DNA from: Comamonas thiooxydans
GTDB lineage: Bacteria; Pseudomonadota; Gammaproteobacteria; Burkholderiales; Burkholderiaceae_C
Assembly: GCF_002157685.2 (NCBI RefSeq)
Contig: NZ_AP026738.1
Location: 992,001-1,056,000 of the forward strand
Reading direction: 5' to 3'
DNA: 64,000 nucleotides
Made by a program: the position numbers and the translations under genes
Shown: positions 1 to 8,575 of the stretch, in pieces
How positions within the stretch are numbered: position 1 is the first letter of the stretch
Layout of the letters: the number at the start of each line of letters is the position of its first letter
The notes under the pieces: generated by a model
Told to the model about the DNA's origin: nothing
Database searches by the model: none
What the model saw: the letters and a program-made list of their open reading frames with translations, nothing else

Positions 1-861
1 CACATCGATCTCCAGCAGGGCGATCTGATCACGGAAGCGCTGGTCTTCCCAGACGCCTTCGGTCTTGGCAATGCGCTTGAGGCGCTCCAGCTCGCGCTTG
101 GCACGGTTCACATCGGCGATATTCGTGCGCTCGTGGGACAGCAGGTGCTTGGCATAGGTCCAGCCCTTGTTTTCCTCGCCGATCAGCTGGTCGGCAGGCA
201 CTTCCACATTGTCGAAAAAGACCTCGTTGACTTCATGCGAGCCGTCCAGCAGCTTGATGGGGCGCACGGTCACGCCGGGCGACTTCATGTCGACCAGCAG
301 GAAGCTGATGCCGGTCTGGGGCTTGCCCTCGTTGCTGGTGCGCACCAGGCAGAAGATCCATTCGCCGTACTGGCCCAGTGTGGTCCAGGTCTTCTGGCCG
401 TTGACGATGTATTTGTCGCCCACGCGTTCGGCGCGGGTCTTGACGCTGGCGAGGTCCGAGCCCGAACCCGGTTCGGAATAGCCCTGGCTCCACCAGACTT
501 CGCCGCTGGCGATGCCGGGCAGAAAGCGCCGGTGCTGCTCCGGTGTGCCATAGGCCATGATGACCGGCGCCACCATCACGGGGCCGAAGGGCACGATGCG
601 CGGCGTGCCGGCGAGTGCGCATTCTTCCTCGAACAGATGCTTTTGTACGGCGCTCCAGCCGGGGCCGCCGAATTCCTTGGGCCAGCCGTAGCCGAGCCAG
701 CCTTTTTTGCCCAGAATCTTGGCCCAGCGCTGCATGTCATCGCGCGTCAGGTGCAGATCGTTGCGCACCTTGTGCGCAATATCCTCGGGCAGATTTGCCC
801 GCACCCAGCTGCGGATCTCTTCGCGAAAAGCCTGTTCTTCAGGGGTGAATGCCAAGTCCAT
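1..861 (-). CDS. acyl-CoA dehydrogenase, N-terminal 287 codons (3' end beyond left edge)
   Basis: FAD-dependent alpha,beta-dehydrogenation of an acyl-CoA thioester. I translated this frame from the complement: it begins MDLAFTPEEQAFREEIRSWV and stays open to base 1. The family signature YSEPGSGSDLASVKT is near residues 128-142, followed by the flavin/substrate segment ending NGQKTWTT near residue 161. The N-terminal helical domain and most of the middle beta domain are present; the C-terminal domain with the catalytic Glu lies outside the window. The ATG at 861 has an AGGAGA Shine-Dalgarno 6 nt upstream. The chain-length substrate cannot be told from this part. The family call is firm. Confidence 0.92.
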   Translation of the reverse strand, partial: MDLAFTPEEQAFREEIRSWVRANLPEDIAHKVRNDLHLTRDDMQRWAKILGKKGWLGYGWPKEFGGPGWSAVQKHLFEEECALAGTPRIVPFGPVMVAPVIMAYGTPEQHRRFLPGIASGEVWWSQGYSEPGSGSDLASVKTRAERVGDKYIVNGQKTWTTLGQYGEWIFCLVRTSNEGKPQTGISFLLVDMKSPGVTVRPIKLLDGSHEVNEVFFDNVEVPADQLIGEENKGWTYAKHLLSHERTNIADVNRAKRELERLKRIAKTEGVWEDQRFRDQIALLEIDV

Positions 862-1043
862 GCGTTGTCTCCTGCAAATGCTGGAGATTTGTAGCACGCA
901 CGTTCTTTTTCTGGCTGTCCGGGTTGCGACAAATGGCGGGAAACCCCAGGGATGTGTCCCCGAGCGGCTGCGCCTGCCTGCTTTCCCTTGCCTGGCGCGC
1001 GCCAGTTTTTGGCATTGGCGCGTCGTTTGTAATGAAACAGGCC

Positions 1044-1078
1044 GCCAGCACTTATTGGATAAGCGCCGGCAGCTATCA
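1044..1078 (-). repeat. dispersed hairpin repeat, copy 1
   Basis: Read on the minus strand: TGATAGCT, then 12-nt arms GCCGGCGCTTAT and ATAAGTGCTGGC around a 3-nt loop (two G-U pairs). It lies between yceH and the acyl-CoA dehydrogenase gene, shares its head with other intergenic hairpins in this window, and has no T-tract, so it is not a standard terminator. Confidence 0.6.
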
Positions 1079-1092
1079 GTTTCTGTTGGGAC

Positions 1093-1779
1093 TTATTCAG
1101 CCGGGGCCGCAGGCGGTTCCACGCCCAGCGATTCGCACAGCATCTGCACGGTGGCGCGCAACTGGGCGACTTCGGATTCGAGCGCATCCACACGCTGCTG
1201 CAGGGCCGATGCATTGCCGCCCGTGCTGGCGCTGCCGGTGCTTGCCAGGGCGTTGACATCCACCGGGCCGCAAAGCAGATGGGCCCAGCGCTGTTCGCGG
1301 GCACCGGGGGCGCGCGGCAGCTGCACGACCAGCGGGCCGCCTTTTTCCTCGCTGCGTTCGCGCAGTTCGTCAAGAAAGGCCTCGACCGAGGAGATGTCGG
1401 CAAAGCGGTGCCAGCGTTCGGAGTTGATGCGCAGCTCGCCAGCGGTCTGGGGGCCGCGCAGCATCAGCAGGGCCAGCAGCACGGCCGACTGGTCGGGTAC
1501 GCCAATGCCGCGCGGGAAGTTGTGTTCCCAGCGCGTGGAGCGCACGCTGCTGATCTGCACCGACAGGGTCCTGAGGCGCAGGCTGTCCAGTGCCTCCTGG
1601 GCTTCGCCCTCGCTGACCTCCATCACCGGGTCGCGGCTGGATTTCTGGTTGCAGCCCGTGACCAGGCTGTTGAGCGTGAGCGGATAGCTGTCGGGCACGG
1701 TGCGTGCCTTTTCCATCAGCGTGGCCAGAACGCGGGCCTCGATGGCGCTCAAAGGGGTGTTGCGTGGGTCAAACGGCAT
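1093..1779 (-). CDS. yceH: YceH/DUF480 family protein (UPF0502)
   Basis: Protein of 228 aa whose opening [22 protein letters not shown] and internal [20 protein letters not shown] are hallmarks of the YceH/DUF480 family. The family consists of two tandem winged-helix-like domains, here about residues 5-90 and 95-180. The C-terminal 40 residues are predicted helical with a heptad-like [16 protein letters not shown] stretch. Molecular function is not established for this family. The start ATG has AGAGGAGA 4-5 nt upstream. It is the first gene of a minus-strand pair with the acyl-CoA dehydrogenase gene, separated by 231 bp holding a hairpin repeat, so co-transcription is uncertain. Confidence 0.88.
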   Translation of the reverse strand: MPFDPRNTPLSAIEARVLATLMEKARTVPDSYPLTLNSLVTGCNQKSSRDPVMEVSEGEAQEALDSLRLRTLSVQISSVRSTRWEHNFPRGIGVPDQSAVLLALLMLRGPQTAGELRINSERWHRFADISSVEAFLDELRERSEEKGGPLVVQLPRAPGAREQRWAHLLCGPVDVNALASTGSASTGGNASALQQRVDALESEVAQLRATVQMLCESLGVEPPAAPAE

Positions 1780-1851
1780 GGGATCTCCTCTAAAGTCTTA
1801 GGGCCGCGCACAGGAACTGGTGCAAACCCGATGGGGTTTGTCCGTCAATGC

Positions 1852-1865
1852 GACAATCGCCGCCC
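1852..1865 (+). promoter_or_regulatory. -10-like GACAAT immediately before purN (leaderless candidate)
   Basis: GACAAT at 1852-1857 ends 8 nt before the ATG at 1866 and no Shine-Dalgarno is present. If this is the -10, transcription would start at or next to the A of ATG. No good -35 is visible. Confidence 0.4.
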
Positions 1866-2444
1866 ATGAAAAACATCGTGATCCTCATCTCGGGCGGCGG
1901 CTCGAACATGGCTGCCATTGTGCGTGCATCCCAGCAGCAGAACTGGGCAAAGCAGTACAACGCCCGCGTGAGCGCCGTGGTGAGCAACAAGGCCGAGGCC
2001 CAAGGCCTGGTGTTCGCGCGCAGCAACGGCATCGCCACCGAGGTTCTGGATCACAAACAGTTCGACAGCCGCGAGGCCTTTGATGCCGAACTGACGCAGG
2101 TTATCGATCGCCATGCGCCCGATCTGGTGGTGCTGGCCGGTTTCATGCGCATTCTCACGCCGGGCTTTGTTGCGCACTATGAGGGTCGGCTGATCAACAT
2201 CCATCCCTCGCTGTTGCCGGCCTTCACCGGTCTGCACACCCATCAGCGTGCCATCGATGCGGGCTGCAAGTTTGCGGGCTGCACCGTGCACCGCGTGACG
2301 GCCGAACTCGACGTGGGCCCCATCCTGGAGCAGGCCGTGGTGCCCGTGCTGCAGGGTGACACGGCCGAGTTGCTGGCTGCACGCGTGCTGGTGCAGGAGC
2401 ACATCATCTATCCGCAAGCCGTGCTCAATCTGATCAAGGCTTGA
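1866..2444 (+). CDS. purN: phosphoribosylglycinamide formyltransferase (GART, 10-formyl-THF dependent)
   Basis: Third step of de novo purine synthesis: transfers formyl from 10-formyl-THF to GAR. The 192-aa product begins MKNIVILISGGGSNMAAIV, the phosphate-binding loop of PurN. It carries the catalytic Asn-His-Asp set in LINIHPSLLPAFTGLHTH (the N and first H) and in DVGPILEQ (the D). Length is normal for the family. An in-frame start 18 nt upstream exists but the family N-terminus fits 1866, which lacks a Shine-Dalgarno. It is convergent with the DUF1653 gene. Confidence 0.95.
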   Translation: MKNIVILISGGGSNMAAIVRASQQQNWAKQYNARVSAVVSNKAEAQGLVFARSNGIATEVLDHKQFDSREAFDAELTQVIDRHAPDLVVLAGFMRILTPGFVAHYEGRLINIHPSLLPAFTGLHTHQRAIDAGCKFAGCTVHRVTAELDVGPILEQAVVPVLQGDTAELLAARVLVQEHIIYPQAVLNLIKA

Positions 2445-2448
2445 TCAG

Positions 2449-2490
2449 ATTTGATAGCTTCTATCTATTTATAGGTAAGCGATAGAGCCC
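2449..2490. repeat. dispersed hairpin repeat, copy 2
   Basis: Begins TTTGATAGCTTCTATC and returns with GATAGAGC, giving a stem of about 8 bp with one bulge around an AT-rich loop. It fills the 49-bp convergent gap between purN and the DUF1653 gene and may help end both transcripts. Confidence 0.5.
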
Positions 2491-2493
2491 GTC

Positions 2494-2751
2494 TTATGCG
2501 GATTTTTGCTCCTCGGCGGGCAGGCGGCGAAAGCGTGGCCGCTCCACGCCGTCGATCACCACCGTTTCGTTGAACATGGCCGCAGGGCGCACCCACAGGC
2601 CATGCTCGCCATAGAGCGCGCGATAAAGCGTCATGGGCTCCAGCGTTTCGCTGTGGCGCACGGTGGCTATGACTTCATAGCGCATGCCTTTGTAGTGTTC
2701 GTAGAGACCGGGCTCGGTGGTGATGAGTGCAGGCAGATCGTGGTCGGACAT
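2494..2751 (-). CDS. DUF1653 domain protein
   Basis: Small 85-aa protein. The core GLYEHYKGMRYEVIATVRHS, then LEPMTLYRALYGEHGLWVRP and MFNETV, is the standard DUF1653 pattern (glycine-led beta-rich fold, 'G.Y.HyKG..Y.v...a.hset.e..vvYr.ly...g.wvRp..mF.e.v'). Function is unknown; proteins of this family are usually stand-alone. It is convergent with purN and divergent from rsmB by about 140 bp. No Shine-Dalgarno is evident at 2751. Confidence 0.85.
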   Translation of the reverse strand: MSDHDLPALITTEPGLYEHYKGMRYEVIATVRHSETLEPMTLYRALYGEHGLWVRPAAMFNETVVIDGVERPRFRRLPAEEQKSA

Positions 2752-2878
2752 GATGCTTTAAAAAGATGAGCTGTCAGCGCTTGAAGGAAAAGGGCTGGAG
2801 CCTGTTTTTACTATGAATCAGTCAGCACAGTGCGCTCGCATAGATTTCTGGTGCCAGCCAGGGCCAGGGCGAGAGTGG

Positions 2879-2891
2879 GACAATTGCGCCC
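2879..2891 (+). promoter_or_regulatory. -10-like GACAAT before rsmB (leaderless candidate)
   Basis: GACAAT at 2879-2884 ends 7 nt before the ATG at 2892; no Shine-Dalgarno. The arrangement is almost the same as before purN and orn. Confidence 0.4.
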
Positions 2892-4223
2892 ATGCATCCC
2901 AAAGCCCTTCTCGACGCTTGCTCTGAACTCGTCAAGCGCGCCCTGACATTTGAACACCCGGCCGATGCCGTGGTGTCCCGCTTTTTCCGCGAAAACCGCT
3001 ATCTGGGCCCGCGCGAGCGCGCCACCCTGGCCGAAACCGTCTACACCGTGCTGCGCAAGAAGCTGCTGTTTGAAGCGCTCGCGCATTCGGGCAGCGGCGC
3101 ACGCGAGCGCCGGCTGGCCATCCTGGGCTTTGCCTCCGTGCTGCGCGAGCAGGCCAAGAAGGAAGGCAAGGTCAAGAACAAGGACGGCCAGGACAGCGAG
3201 ACCTTTATCAAGGCCGCGCTGACGCCCCAGGAACTCAAGTGGCTGGCTGCCTGCGACGGCGTCAAGCCCGAAGAGCTGATGGAGGCGCACCGCCACAATC
3301 TGCCCGAATGGCTGGTCGAGCCGCTCAAGGCCCAGCTGGGCGATGGATTCTGGGCACTGGCCGCCAGCATGGAGCAGGCTGCTCCATTAGACCTGCGTGT
3401 CAACACGCTCAACGATAAGCGCTCCGATCTGCGCAAGGAACTGGAAAAAGCCGGCATCAAGGCCGAGCCCACGCCGTTCTCGCCCATCGGTCTGCGTGTG
3501 GACGGCAAGCCTGCGCTGGCCAAGGTTGATGCCTTCAACCGCGGCGCCATCGAGGTGCAGGACGAAGGCTCGCAGCTGCTGGCACTGATGCTGGACGCCA
3601 AGCGTGGCGAAATGGTGGTGGACTTTTGCGCCGGTGCCGGCGGCAAGACCCTGGCCATTGGCGCGGCCATGCGCAATACCGGCCGTCTGTATGCCTTCGA
3701 CGTTTCGGGTCATCGTCTCGATGCGCTCAAGCCTCGTCTGGCGCGTTCGGGTCTTTCCAATGTCCACCCTGCCGCGATTGCCCACGAGCGCGACGAGCGC
3801 GTCAAGCGCTTGGCCGGCAAGATCGACCGCGTGCTGGTCGATGCTCCCTGCTCGGGCCTGGGTACGCTGCGCCGCAATCCCGACCTCAAGTGGCGCCAGA
3901 GCGTCAAGGCGGTGCAGGAGCTGACGCAGAAACAGGCTGCCATCCTGGAAAGCAGCGCGCGCCTGGTCAAGGCCGGCGGTCGTCTGATCTATGCCACCTG
4001 CTCCATCCTGCCAGAGGAAAACGAGGCCATTGCCGAAGCCTTCAGCGCCGCTCACCCCGAGTTCGTTCCTCTGGACGCGGGCGAGGTGCTGGAACAGCTC
4101 AAGATTGCTGACGGCGACAAGCTTTGCAGCGGTGGTGAGGAGGGCCGACGTTATCTGCGTCTGTGGCCACATCAGCACGAGACAGACGGATTTTTCGCGG
4201 CTGTTTGGGTGAAAAAGGCGTAA
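2892..4223 (+). CDS. rsmB: RsmB/NOP2-Sun family RNA (cytosine-C5) methyltransferase
   Basis: SAM-dependent m5C methyltransferase of 443 aa, probably acting on 16S rRNA C967. The N-terminal ~130 residues are helical and NusB-like (FFRENRYLGPRERATLAETV). The catalytic domain shows motif I DFCAGAGGKTLAIG, motif IV DAPCSGLGTLRRNPDLKW with its PC dyad, and motif VI YATCSILPEENE with the second essential Cys. Length matches RsmB (about 430 aa). Assignment to RsmB rather than another Sun-family member is by overall architecture. It is followed 123 nt later by the desaturase gene on the same strand. Confidence 0.85.
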   Translation: MHPKALLDACSELVKRALTFEHPADAVVSRFFRENRYLGPRERATLAETVYTVLRKKLLFEALAHSGSGARERRLAILGFASVLREQAKKEGKVKNKDGQDSETFIKAALTPQELKWLAACDGVKPEELMEAHRHNLPEWLVEPLKAQLGDGFWALAASMEQAAPLDLRVNTLNDKRSDLRKELEKAGIKAEPTPFSPIGLRVDGKPALAKVDAFNRGAIEVQDEGSQLLALMLDAKRGEMVVDFCAGAGGKTLAIGAAMRNTGRLYAFDVSGHRLDALKPRLARSGLSNVHPAAIAHERDERVKRLAGKIDRVLVDAPCSGLGTLRRNPDLKWRQSVKAVQELTQKQAAILESSARLVKAGGRLIYATCSILPEENEAIAEAFSAAHPEFVPLDAGEVLEQLKIADGDKLCSGGEEGRRYLRLWPHQHETDGFFAAVWVKKA

Positions 4224-4243
4224 CTTCGGTGCAAATCCGGTAT

Positions 4244-4267
4244 CTGCTGTCGGGGAATCGGCAGCAG
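4244..4267 (+). other. short RNA hairpin between rsmB and the desaturase gene
   Basis: CTGCTGTCG and CGGCAGCAG form a 9-bp stem (one T-G pair) around gggaat, flanked by two CCGG copies. No T-tract follows, so it is not a plain terminator. It lies in the leader of the desaturase gene and could be a processing or stability element. Confidence 0.4.
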
Positions 4268-4346
4268 TCCGGTCGGCGGCTCACCTAAAATGGCACGACC
4301 GTGCTTGTCGAGTGGGCGTGGTTTTTTGCCAAAGGCTTTGTTATTT

Positions 4347-5567
4347 ATGTCGCTGGATATAGCCTCGATCTGGAATTCCGTCGTGGATTGGATGGCCAAT
4401 GGCCTGTGGGATCTGTCGTGGTGGCAATTGCTGCTCTACACCCTGGTCACCACCCACTTCACGATTGCGGGCGTCACCATCTATCTGCACCGCAGCCAGG
4501 CGCACCGGGCGCTGGATCTGGGGCCTATTCCCTCGCATTTCTTCCGCTTCTGGCTCTGGCTGGGCACGGGCATGGTGACCAAGGAGTGGGTGGCCATCCA
4601 CCGCAAGCACCACGCCAAGTGCGAGACCGCGGATGACCCGCACAGCCCGCAGACCCGCGGTCTGGCCAAGGTGATGCGCGAAGGTGCCGAGCTCTACCGC
4701 GCCGAGGCCAGGAACGAGGAAACGATCAAGAAATACGGTCACGGCACGCCCGACGACTGGATGGAGCGCAATATTTATCGCCATTCGGTGATGGGCCCTT
4801 CGCTGATGCTCATCCTGAATGTGGCGTTGTTCGGCGCGATCGGCCTGTCGATCTGGGCCGTGCAGATGGTCTGGATTCCATTCTGGGCTGCGGGCGTGGT
4901 CAACGGCGTGGGGCATTTCTGGGGCTATCGCAACTACGAGGCGACAGATGCCTCCACCAATCTGGTGCCCTGGGGCCTCATCATTGGCGGCGAAGAGCTG
5001 CACAACAACCACCATACCTTTCCCACTTCCGCGAAGTTCTCCGTCAAGCCCTACGAGTTCGATATCGGCTGGGTCTATATCAGCCTCATGCAGAAGCTGG
5101 GCTGGGCCAAGGTCAAGAAGACCCCGCCGCGCCTGCGCATGGGCGCCGTCAAGCCCGTGGCCGACGAGCTGACGCTGGAAGCCATCATTGCCAATCGCTA
5201 CGAGGTCATGGCCCGTTATGCGCGTGGCGTGCGCACGGCGGTTCGGCACGAGCTGGATCTGCTCAAGCAGAAGCAGGCGCAGAAGTCGGATGTTTCCCTG
5301 CTCAAAGGCGTGCAACGCTGGCTGCACCGCGATGCCGACAAGGTGCCCGAGCGTGCCCAGAGTCAACTGGCGCAGGCGCGCGCTGCGCATCCGGTGATTG
5401 ACCAGATGCTGGTCATGCGCGAAGAGCTGCGTCAGCTGTGGCTCAACACCAGCCTGAGCCGCGAGCAGCTGACCGGCCAGTTGCAGGCCTGGTGCCAGAG
5501 GGCCGAAGCCAGCGGCATTGCGGCACTCAAGGATTTCTCCATCAAGCTGCGCGCTGCCCACGTCTGA
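4347..5567 (+). CDS. membrane fatty acid desaturase (acyl-CoA/acyl-lipid delta-9 type)
   Basis: Di-iron membrane desaturase, 406 aa, inserting a double bond into acyl chains. All three histidine boxes are visible: HRSQAH (48-53), HRKHH (85-89) and HNNHH (219-223). Hydrophobic segments lie near residues 25-47, 64-80, 153-175 and 178-190. The C-terminal ~140 residues after the desaturase core are helical and charged (about 265-406), an extension beyond the usual size. ATG 4347 is chosen because the homologous hydrophobic N-terminus begins there; an in-frame ATG at 4290 would add 19 unlikely residues. The 3' end overlaps the convergent small gene by 26 bp. Substrate form (CoA or lipid) is not determinable. 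Confidence 0.87.
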   Translation: MSLDIASIWNSVVDWMANGLWDLSWWQLLLYTLVTTHFTIAGVTIYLHRSQAHRALDLGPIPSHFFRFWLWLGTGMVTKEWVAIHRKHHAKCETADDPHSPQTRGLAKVMREGAELYRAEARNEETIKKYGHGTPDDWMERNIYRHSVMGPSLMLILNVALFGAIGLSIWAVQMVWIPFWAAGVVNGVGHFWGYRNYEATDASTNLVPWGLIIGGEELHNNHHTFPTSAKFSVKPYEFDIGWVYISLMQKLGWAKVKKTPPRLRMGAVKPVADELTLEAIIANRYEVMARYARGVRTAVRHELDLLKQKQAQKSDVSLLKGVQRWLHRDADKVPERAQSQLAQARAAHPVIDQMLVMREELRQLWLNTSLSREQLTGQLQAWCQRAEASGIAALKDFSIKLRAAHV

Positions 5568-5937
5568 GGCCGAGCTTGCCAAGCTGCTGCCAGATTCTGG
5601 CAAGCGCGAAGCTCAGGCCTTTTCCCTCTTCAAGCCGCTGCGCTGACCTGTTCGGGTAGGGGCGGCTTTGCTGTGTCCGTGCCGCCGGATATTGAATCCA
5701 GGCCGCGCCTGCTGGCGTGCTCAGCTGCACCCAGGTGCGGCTGGGGCAACGCCAGCTTTGCCCGGTTTGCAGCACCGTGACCTGGCCGAAATGATTGTCG
5801 GTGAAGCTCAGCGGCCCGATGGCCAGACGCAGCGGCCCTTGCTGGCAGAACAGTTCGCTGCCTGGTTCAAACAGCAGCGATGCAGCTTGACCGCTGTTGA
5901 GTCTATGTGTTTTCGGGGTGGGATCCGGCTGTGACAT
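5542..5937 (-). CDS. small protein, probable DUF2917 family
   Basis: Product of 131 aa. Residues 12-85 read as a small beta-rich domain (HRLNSGQAASLLFEPGSEL, then a gap and LQTGQSWRCPSRTWVQLSTP). This resembles the DUF2917 pattern, though the match is from memory and modest. No signal peptide or membrane segment. It is divergent from the MocR-type regulator with 198 bp between starts, which suggests it could be that regulator's target. No clear Shine-Dalgarno. The last 26 bp overlap the desaturase gene end to end. It could be a chance frame, but length and position favour a real gene. Confidence 0.5.
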   Translation of the reverse strand: MSQPDPTPKTHRLNSGQAASLLFEPGSELFCQQGPLRLAIGPLSFTDNHFGQVTVLQTGQSWRCPSRTWVQLSTPAGAAWIQYPAARTQQSRPYPNRSAQRLEEGKGLSFALARIWQQLGKLGLRRGQRAA

Positions 5938-6077
5938 GGTGGCTAGGGGTCTGTGATTCAGGCCCTCAAGCTTAGGGAAGCGCGGCTTGGCGGAACAGGC
6001 ACAGCAAGCGTTCCGTGCAGGCGTAGCAGCGCGGATTCCGGTGCATCTGTTCTGCCATGTTTGCTGACAATCTGTAT

Positions 6078-6091
6078 CTGTTCCAGAACAG
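6078..6091. promoter_or_regulatory. candidate operator palindrome in the DUF2917-mocR divergent gap
   Basis: CTGTTC-CA-GAACAG is a perfect 6+6 bp inverted repeat 45 bp before the regulator start. A further CTGTTCTG half-like site lies at about 6048. Position suits autoregulation by the MocR-type protein, but MocR proteins often use direct repeats, so this is only a candidate. Confidence 0.4.
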
Positions 6092-6135
6092 GGCTTGCTG
6101 GCATGATGCCTGCCCGGTTCTGCGTTTTTGTCATC

Positions 6136-7662
6136 ATGCTGACTTCCAACATCTCCGAATCACAGCCTGTCGATGATGCGACAAGCGATGTGCTGCTGCC
6201 GCTGTATCAACGGCTGGCCGCGCACTACAGCGCAGCCATAGAGCTGGGGAGTCTGAAACCCGGGGAGCGCATGCCGTCGGTGCGCGAGTTGATGGCTCGA
6301 CATGACATCAGCCTCTCGACGGCCTTGCAGGTGCTGCGTTTTCTGGAGGCGCAGGGCTGTCTGGAGGCCAGGCCCCGTGTGGGCTACTTTGTGTGCGCGA
6401 CGAGGACGGGTGATATTCCTCTGACCAGCGAGCCGGACCTGAGCCAGCCGCTATCTCCCGGCGCGCATGCGCATTTCGTGGGTATCAACGAGCATATTTC
6501 TCTGCTGCTCGAGCGCGGCCGTCAGGCCGAGGTCTATATGGACATCGGTGGCTGCACGCCGCCTGCGTCCTTGTTCGATCATCACTATCTGAACAAGACC
6601 GTCGCCAGGCTGCTGCGCGAGCATCCGACACTGCTCTCGCAGGGGCGCTCTCTGCTGGCCAATCAGGGCAATCATCCGCTGTTTCAGCAGGCCATGGCCA
6701 GACGGGCGCTGGCCTCCGGTATCCGTGTGGCGCCTGCAGACGTGCTGGCAACCACCGGCAATTCCGAAGCGGTGAGCCTGGCGCTGGCTGCCGTGGCGTC
6801 TCCCGGGGATATGGTGGCCGTCGAATCGCCAACCTATTACGGTCTGCTGCAGGTGGTGGAGTCCCTGCAGCTGAAAACGCTGGAGATTCCCTGCAGCCCA
6901 CGCACCGGCATGTCCATCGAGGCGCTGGAGCTGGCCTTTCAGACCCAGCCGCGCCTGAAGGCCGTGGTGGTGGTACCGGATCTGCAGATGCCTGTGGGCG
7001 CACGCATGCCGGACGAGAACAAGGCCAGACTCGTGGCCCTGTGTACAGCCCATGGGGCGGCGCTGATCGAGGACGACTCCTATGGTCTGTTTGTCGAAGG
7101 GCTGCCGGTGAAGCCGCTCAAGGCCTGGGACAGTGTCTCCGGGCATGTGATCTATTGCCAGGCCTTCAACAAAAGTCTGGCGCCGGGTCTGCGTCAGGGC
7201 TGGATGAATGGCGGCCAATGGCACGGCCGTATCCAGATGCTGAAATTTGCGCAAAGCCGCAATACCCAGACGCTGGGGCAGCTGGTCGTGGCCGAGGTGC
7301 TGGGCTCACCCACCCATCAGCGCAGCCTGGAAAAGCTCAGGCAGCAGCTCAAGCGACAGCGCGAGGCCATGGCCAGACTGGTGGCGCGCCATTTTCCGCT
7401 GGGCACGCGCATGAGTCTGCCAAGCGGCGGCCTGTGTCTGTGGCTGGAGTTCCCCGCGCAGATGTCCACCTCGGACTTGTTCACGGCAGCTTTGGCGCGC
7501 GGCATACGCATTGCACCGGGCAGCATGTTTTCCAATTCCGGCCGGTATGAGCACTGCATGCGGCTGGCCTGCACCCATCCGGTCGACGAACTCATGGAGA
7601 GGGCGATGCAGGATCTGGGCGCGATGGCCTGCCGGCAGCTGGGGCAGAGTCCGCGCAGCTAG
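6136..7662 (+). CDS. MocR-type transcriptional regulator (GntR wHTH fused to class I aminotransferase fold)
   Basis: 508-aa fusion. Residues 15-90 form a GntR winged helix: LYQRLAAHYSAAIELGSLKPG, MPSVRELMARHDISLSTALQ, ARPRVGYFV. Residues 130-490 are a fold-type I PLP domain with GNSEAVSLAL, ESPTYYGLLQ, IEDDSYGLF and the PLP-lysine motif QAFNKSLAPGLRQGW. Such proteins sense PLP or an amino-acid adduct rather than act as aminotransferases. The start at 6136 is set by the family N-terminus; no Shine-Dalgarno is seen. An upstream in-frame extension to 5953 is unlikely. Convergent with the next gene with a 16-bp gap. Target unknown; the divergent small gene is the obvious candidate. Confidence 0.9.
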   Translation: MLTSNISESQPVDDATSDVLLPLYQRLAAHYSAAIELGSLKPGERMPSVRELMARHDISLSTALQVLRFLEAQGCLEARPRVGYFVCATRTGDIPLTSEPDLSQPLSPGAHAHFVGINEHISLLLERGRQAEVYMDIGGCTPPASLFDHHYLNKTVARLLREHPTLLSQGRSLLANQGNHPLFQQAMARRALASGIRVAPADVLATTGNSEAVSLALAAVASPGDMVAVESPTYYGLLQVVESLQLKTLEIPCSPRTGMSIEALELAFQTQPRLKAVVVVPDLQMPVGARMPDENKARLVALCTAHGAALIEDDSYGLFVEGLPVKPLKAWDSVSGHVIYCQAFNKSLAPGLRQGWMNGGQWHGRIQMLKFAQSRNTQTLGQLVVAEVLGSPTHQRSLEKLRQQLKRQREAMARLVARHFPLGTRMSLPSGGLCLWLEFPAQMSTSDLFTAALARGIRIAPGSMFSNSGRYEHCMRLACTHPVDELMERAMQDLGAMACRQLGQSPRS

Positions 7663-7678
7663 CGCTGACCAAAGTCCT

Positions 7679-8437
7679 TTATTTCGTCGGCTGACCGGCC
7701 ATGCACTGGCGCAGGAAGTCACGGGCTTTGCCGCCCTCCTTGTAGAAGGTGCTGATGACCTCCTTGCCTTCCACGGAGACCTTGAAGCGGGCTTCTTCCT
7801 CTTCCCCAAGCTCCTTGACCAGTGCTTCGGGGCCGCCCAGCGCGTAGACGATGGCTCCCCATTTGCCATTGGACATGGTGTAGTTGATGGCGCCAACCTC
7901 CTGGGGCCGGTCCTGGTTCTGGGTCAGAGTGGTTCTGATCTTGCGCGGGCTGGCGGGCTGGGGAATGTCCATGCCCAGAAAGGTCAGCAGGGCACCGTTG
8001 TGCTTGGCCGTGGGGCCGGAAAGCTGAACGGCACCGGACATGCTGCCAAAGATCGCCGCACATTCAAGACCGGAGCGCGGGTTTTTCTCGTCCTGCGAAA
8101 ACATCCAGTAGCCCTTGCGCAGCTTCTGATACTGCGGGTCTTGTGCAATTCTCTGTCCTTCCTTGATCAGTTCCTGCCCCTCGCGCAGCAGCTCCAGCTG
8201 GCTGCGCGCCAGACCCCCCAGGGCATCGGCGGGCGACGGTTCGGCGCGTTGGGTGGCGGCGGGCGCGGAGCTGAACTGCTCGCAGACGGGCACCGAGGCC
8301 AGACCCGGTGAGCCGCCTGTCATGCCGACCTGGCGCTGGCCGGGGCCGGGACCCGTGGGGCAGATGAAGGTCTGGCCGAAGACGGCTGGCGACACGGCAA
8401 GCGAAAAAAGCAATGTGCTCAGCGTCCTGTGATTCAT
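7679..8437 (-). CDS. secreted protein of unknown function
   Basis: I do not recognise a family. The product (252 aa from 8437) opens with a Sec signal MNHRTLSTLLFSLAVSPAVFG, probably cleaved before Q22. Two Cys lie early in the mature part and two later (LECAAIF and LRQCMAGQ), so disulfides are possible. A helical stretch LELLREGQELIKEGQRI lies around residue 85. It ends QCMAGQPTK. An alternative start at 8446 adds three residues; the AGGG at about 8447-8450 sits better for 8437. Monocistronic, convergent with the regulator gene. Probably periplasmic. Confidence 0.7.
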   Translation of the reverse strand: MNHRTLSTLLFSLAVSPAVFGQTFICPTGPGPGQRQVGMTGGSPGLASVPVCEQFSSAPAATQRAEPSPADALGGLARSQLELLREGQELIKEGQRIAQDPQYQKLRKGYWMFSQDEKNPRSGLECAAIFGSMSGAVQLSGPTAKHNGALLTFLGMDIPQPASPRKIRTTLTQNQDRPQEVGAINYTMSNGKWGAIVYALGGPEALVKELGEEEEARFKVSVEGKEVISTFYKEGGKARDFLRQCMAGQPTK

Positions 8438-8524
8438 GTGATCCATCCCTGTTCGTTGCAACGTGCCAAGTATAGGGAGGGGCGCGGCGCCAGCCCTCGC
8501 GCCGGGCAGGCATGGCGGAGGCAT

Positions 8525-8559
8525 AAAAAAACCGCCTGCACTTGCGTGAGGCGGTTTTT
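8525..8559 (-). terminator. intrinsic terminator of rpmBG
   Basis: On the minus strand AACCGCCT...AGGCGGTT followed by TTTTTT, 17 bp after the rpmG stop. A/T tracts on both sides make it potentially bidirectional. Confidence 0.8.
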
Positions 8560-8575
8560 CAAGAAACAGGCCGAA

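Noticed and set aside
4225..4346. GGTGCAAATCC between rsmB and the desaturase gene, as in cobalamin riboswitches
   Set aside because: Only this short box is present; the later conserved AGCCAGGAGACC-like box and the expected length are absent, and desaturases are not B12-regulated.
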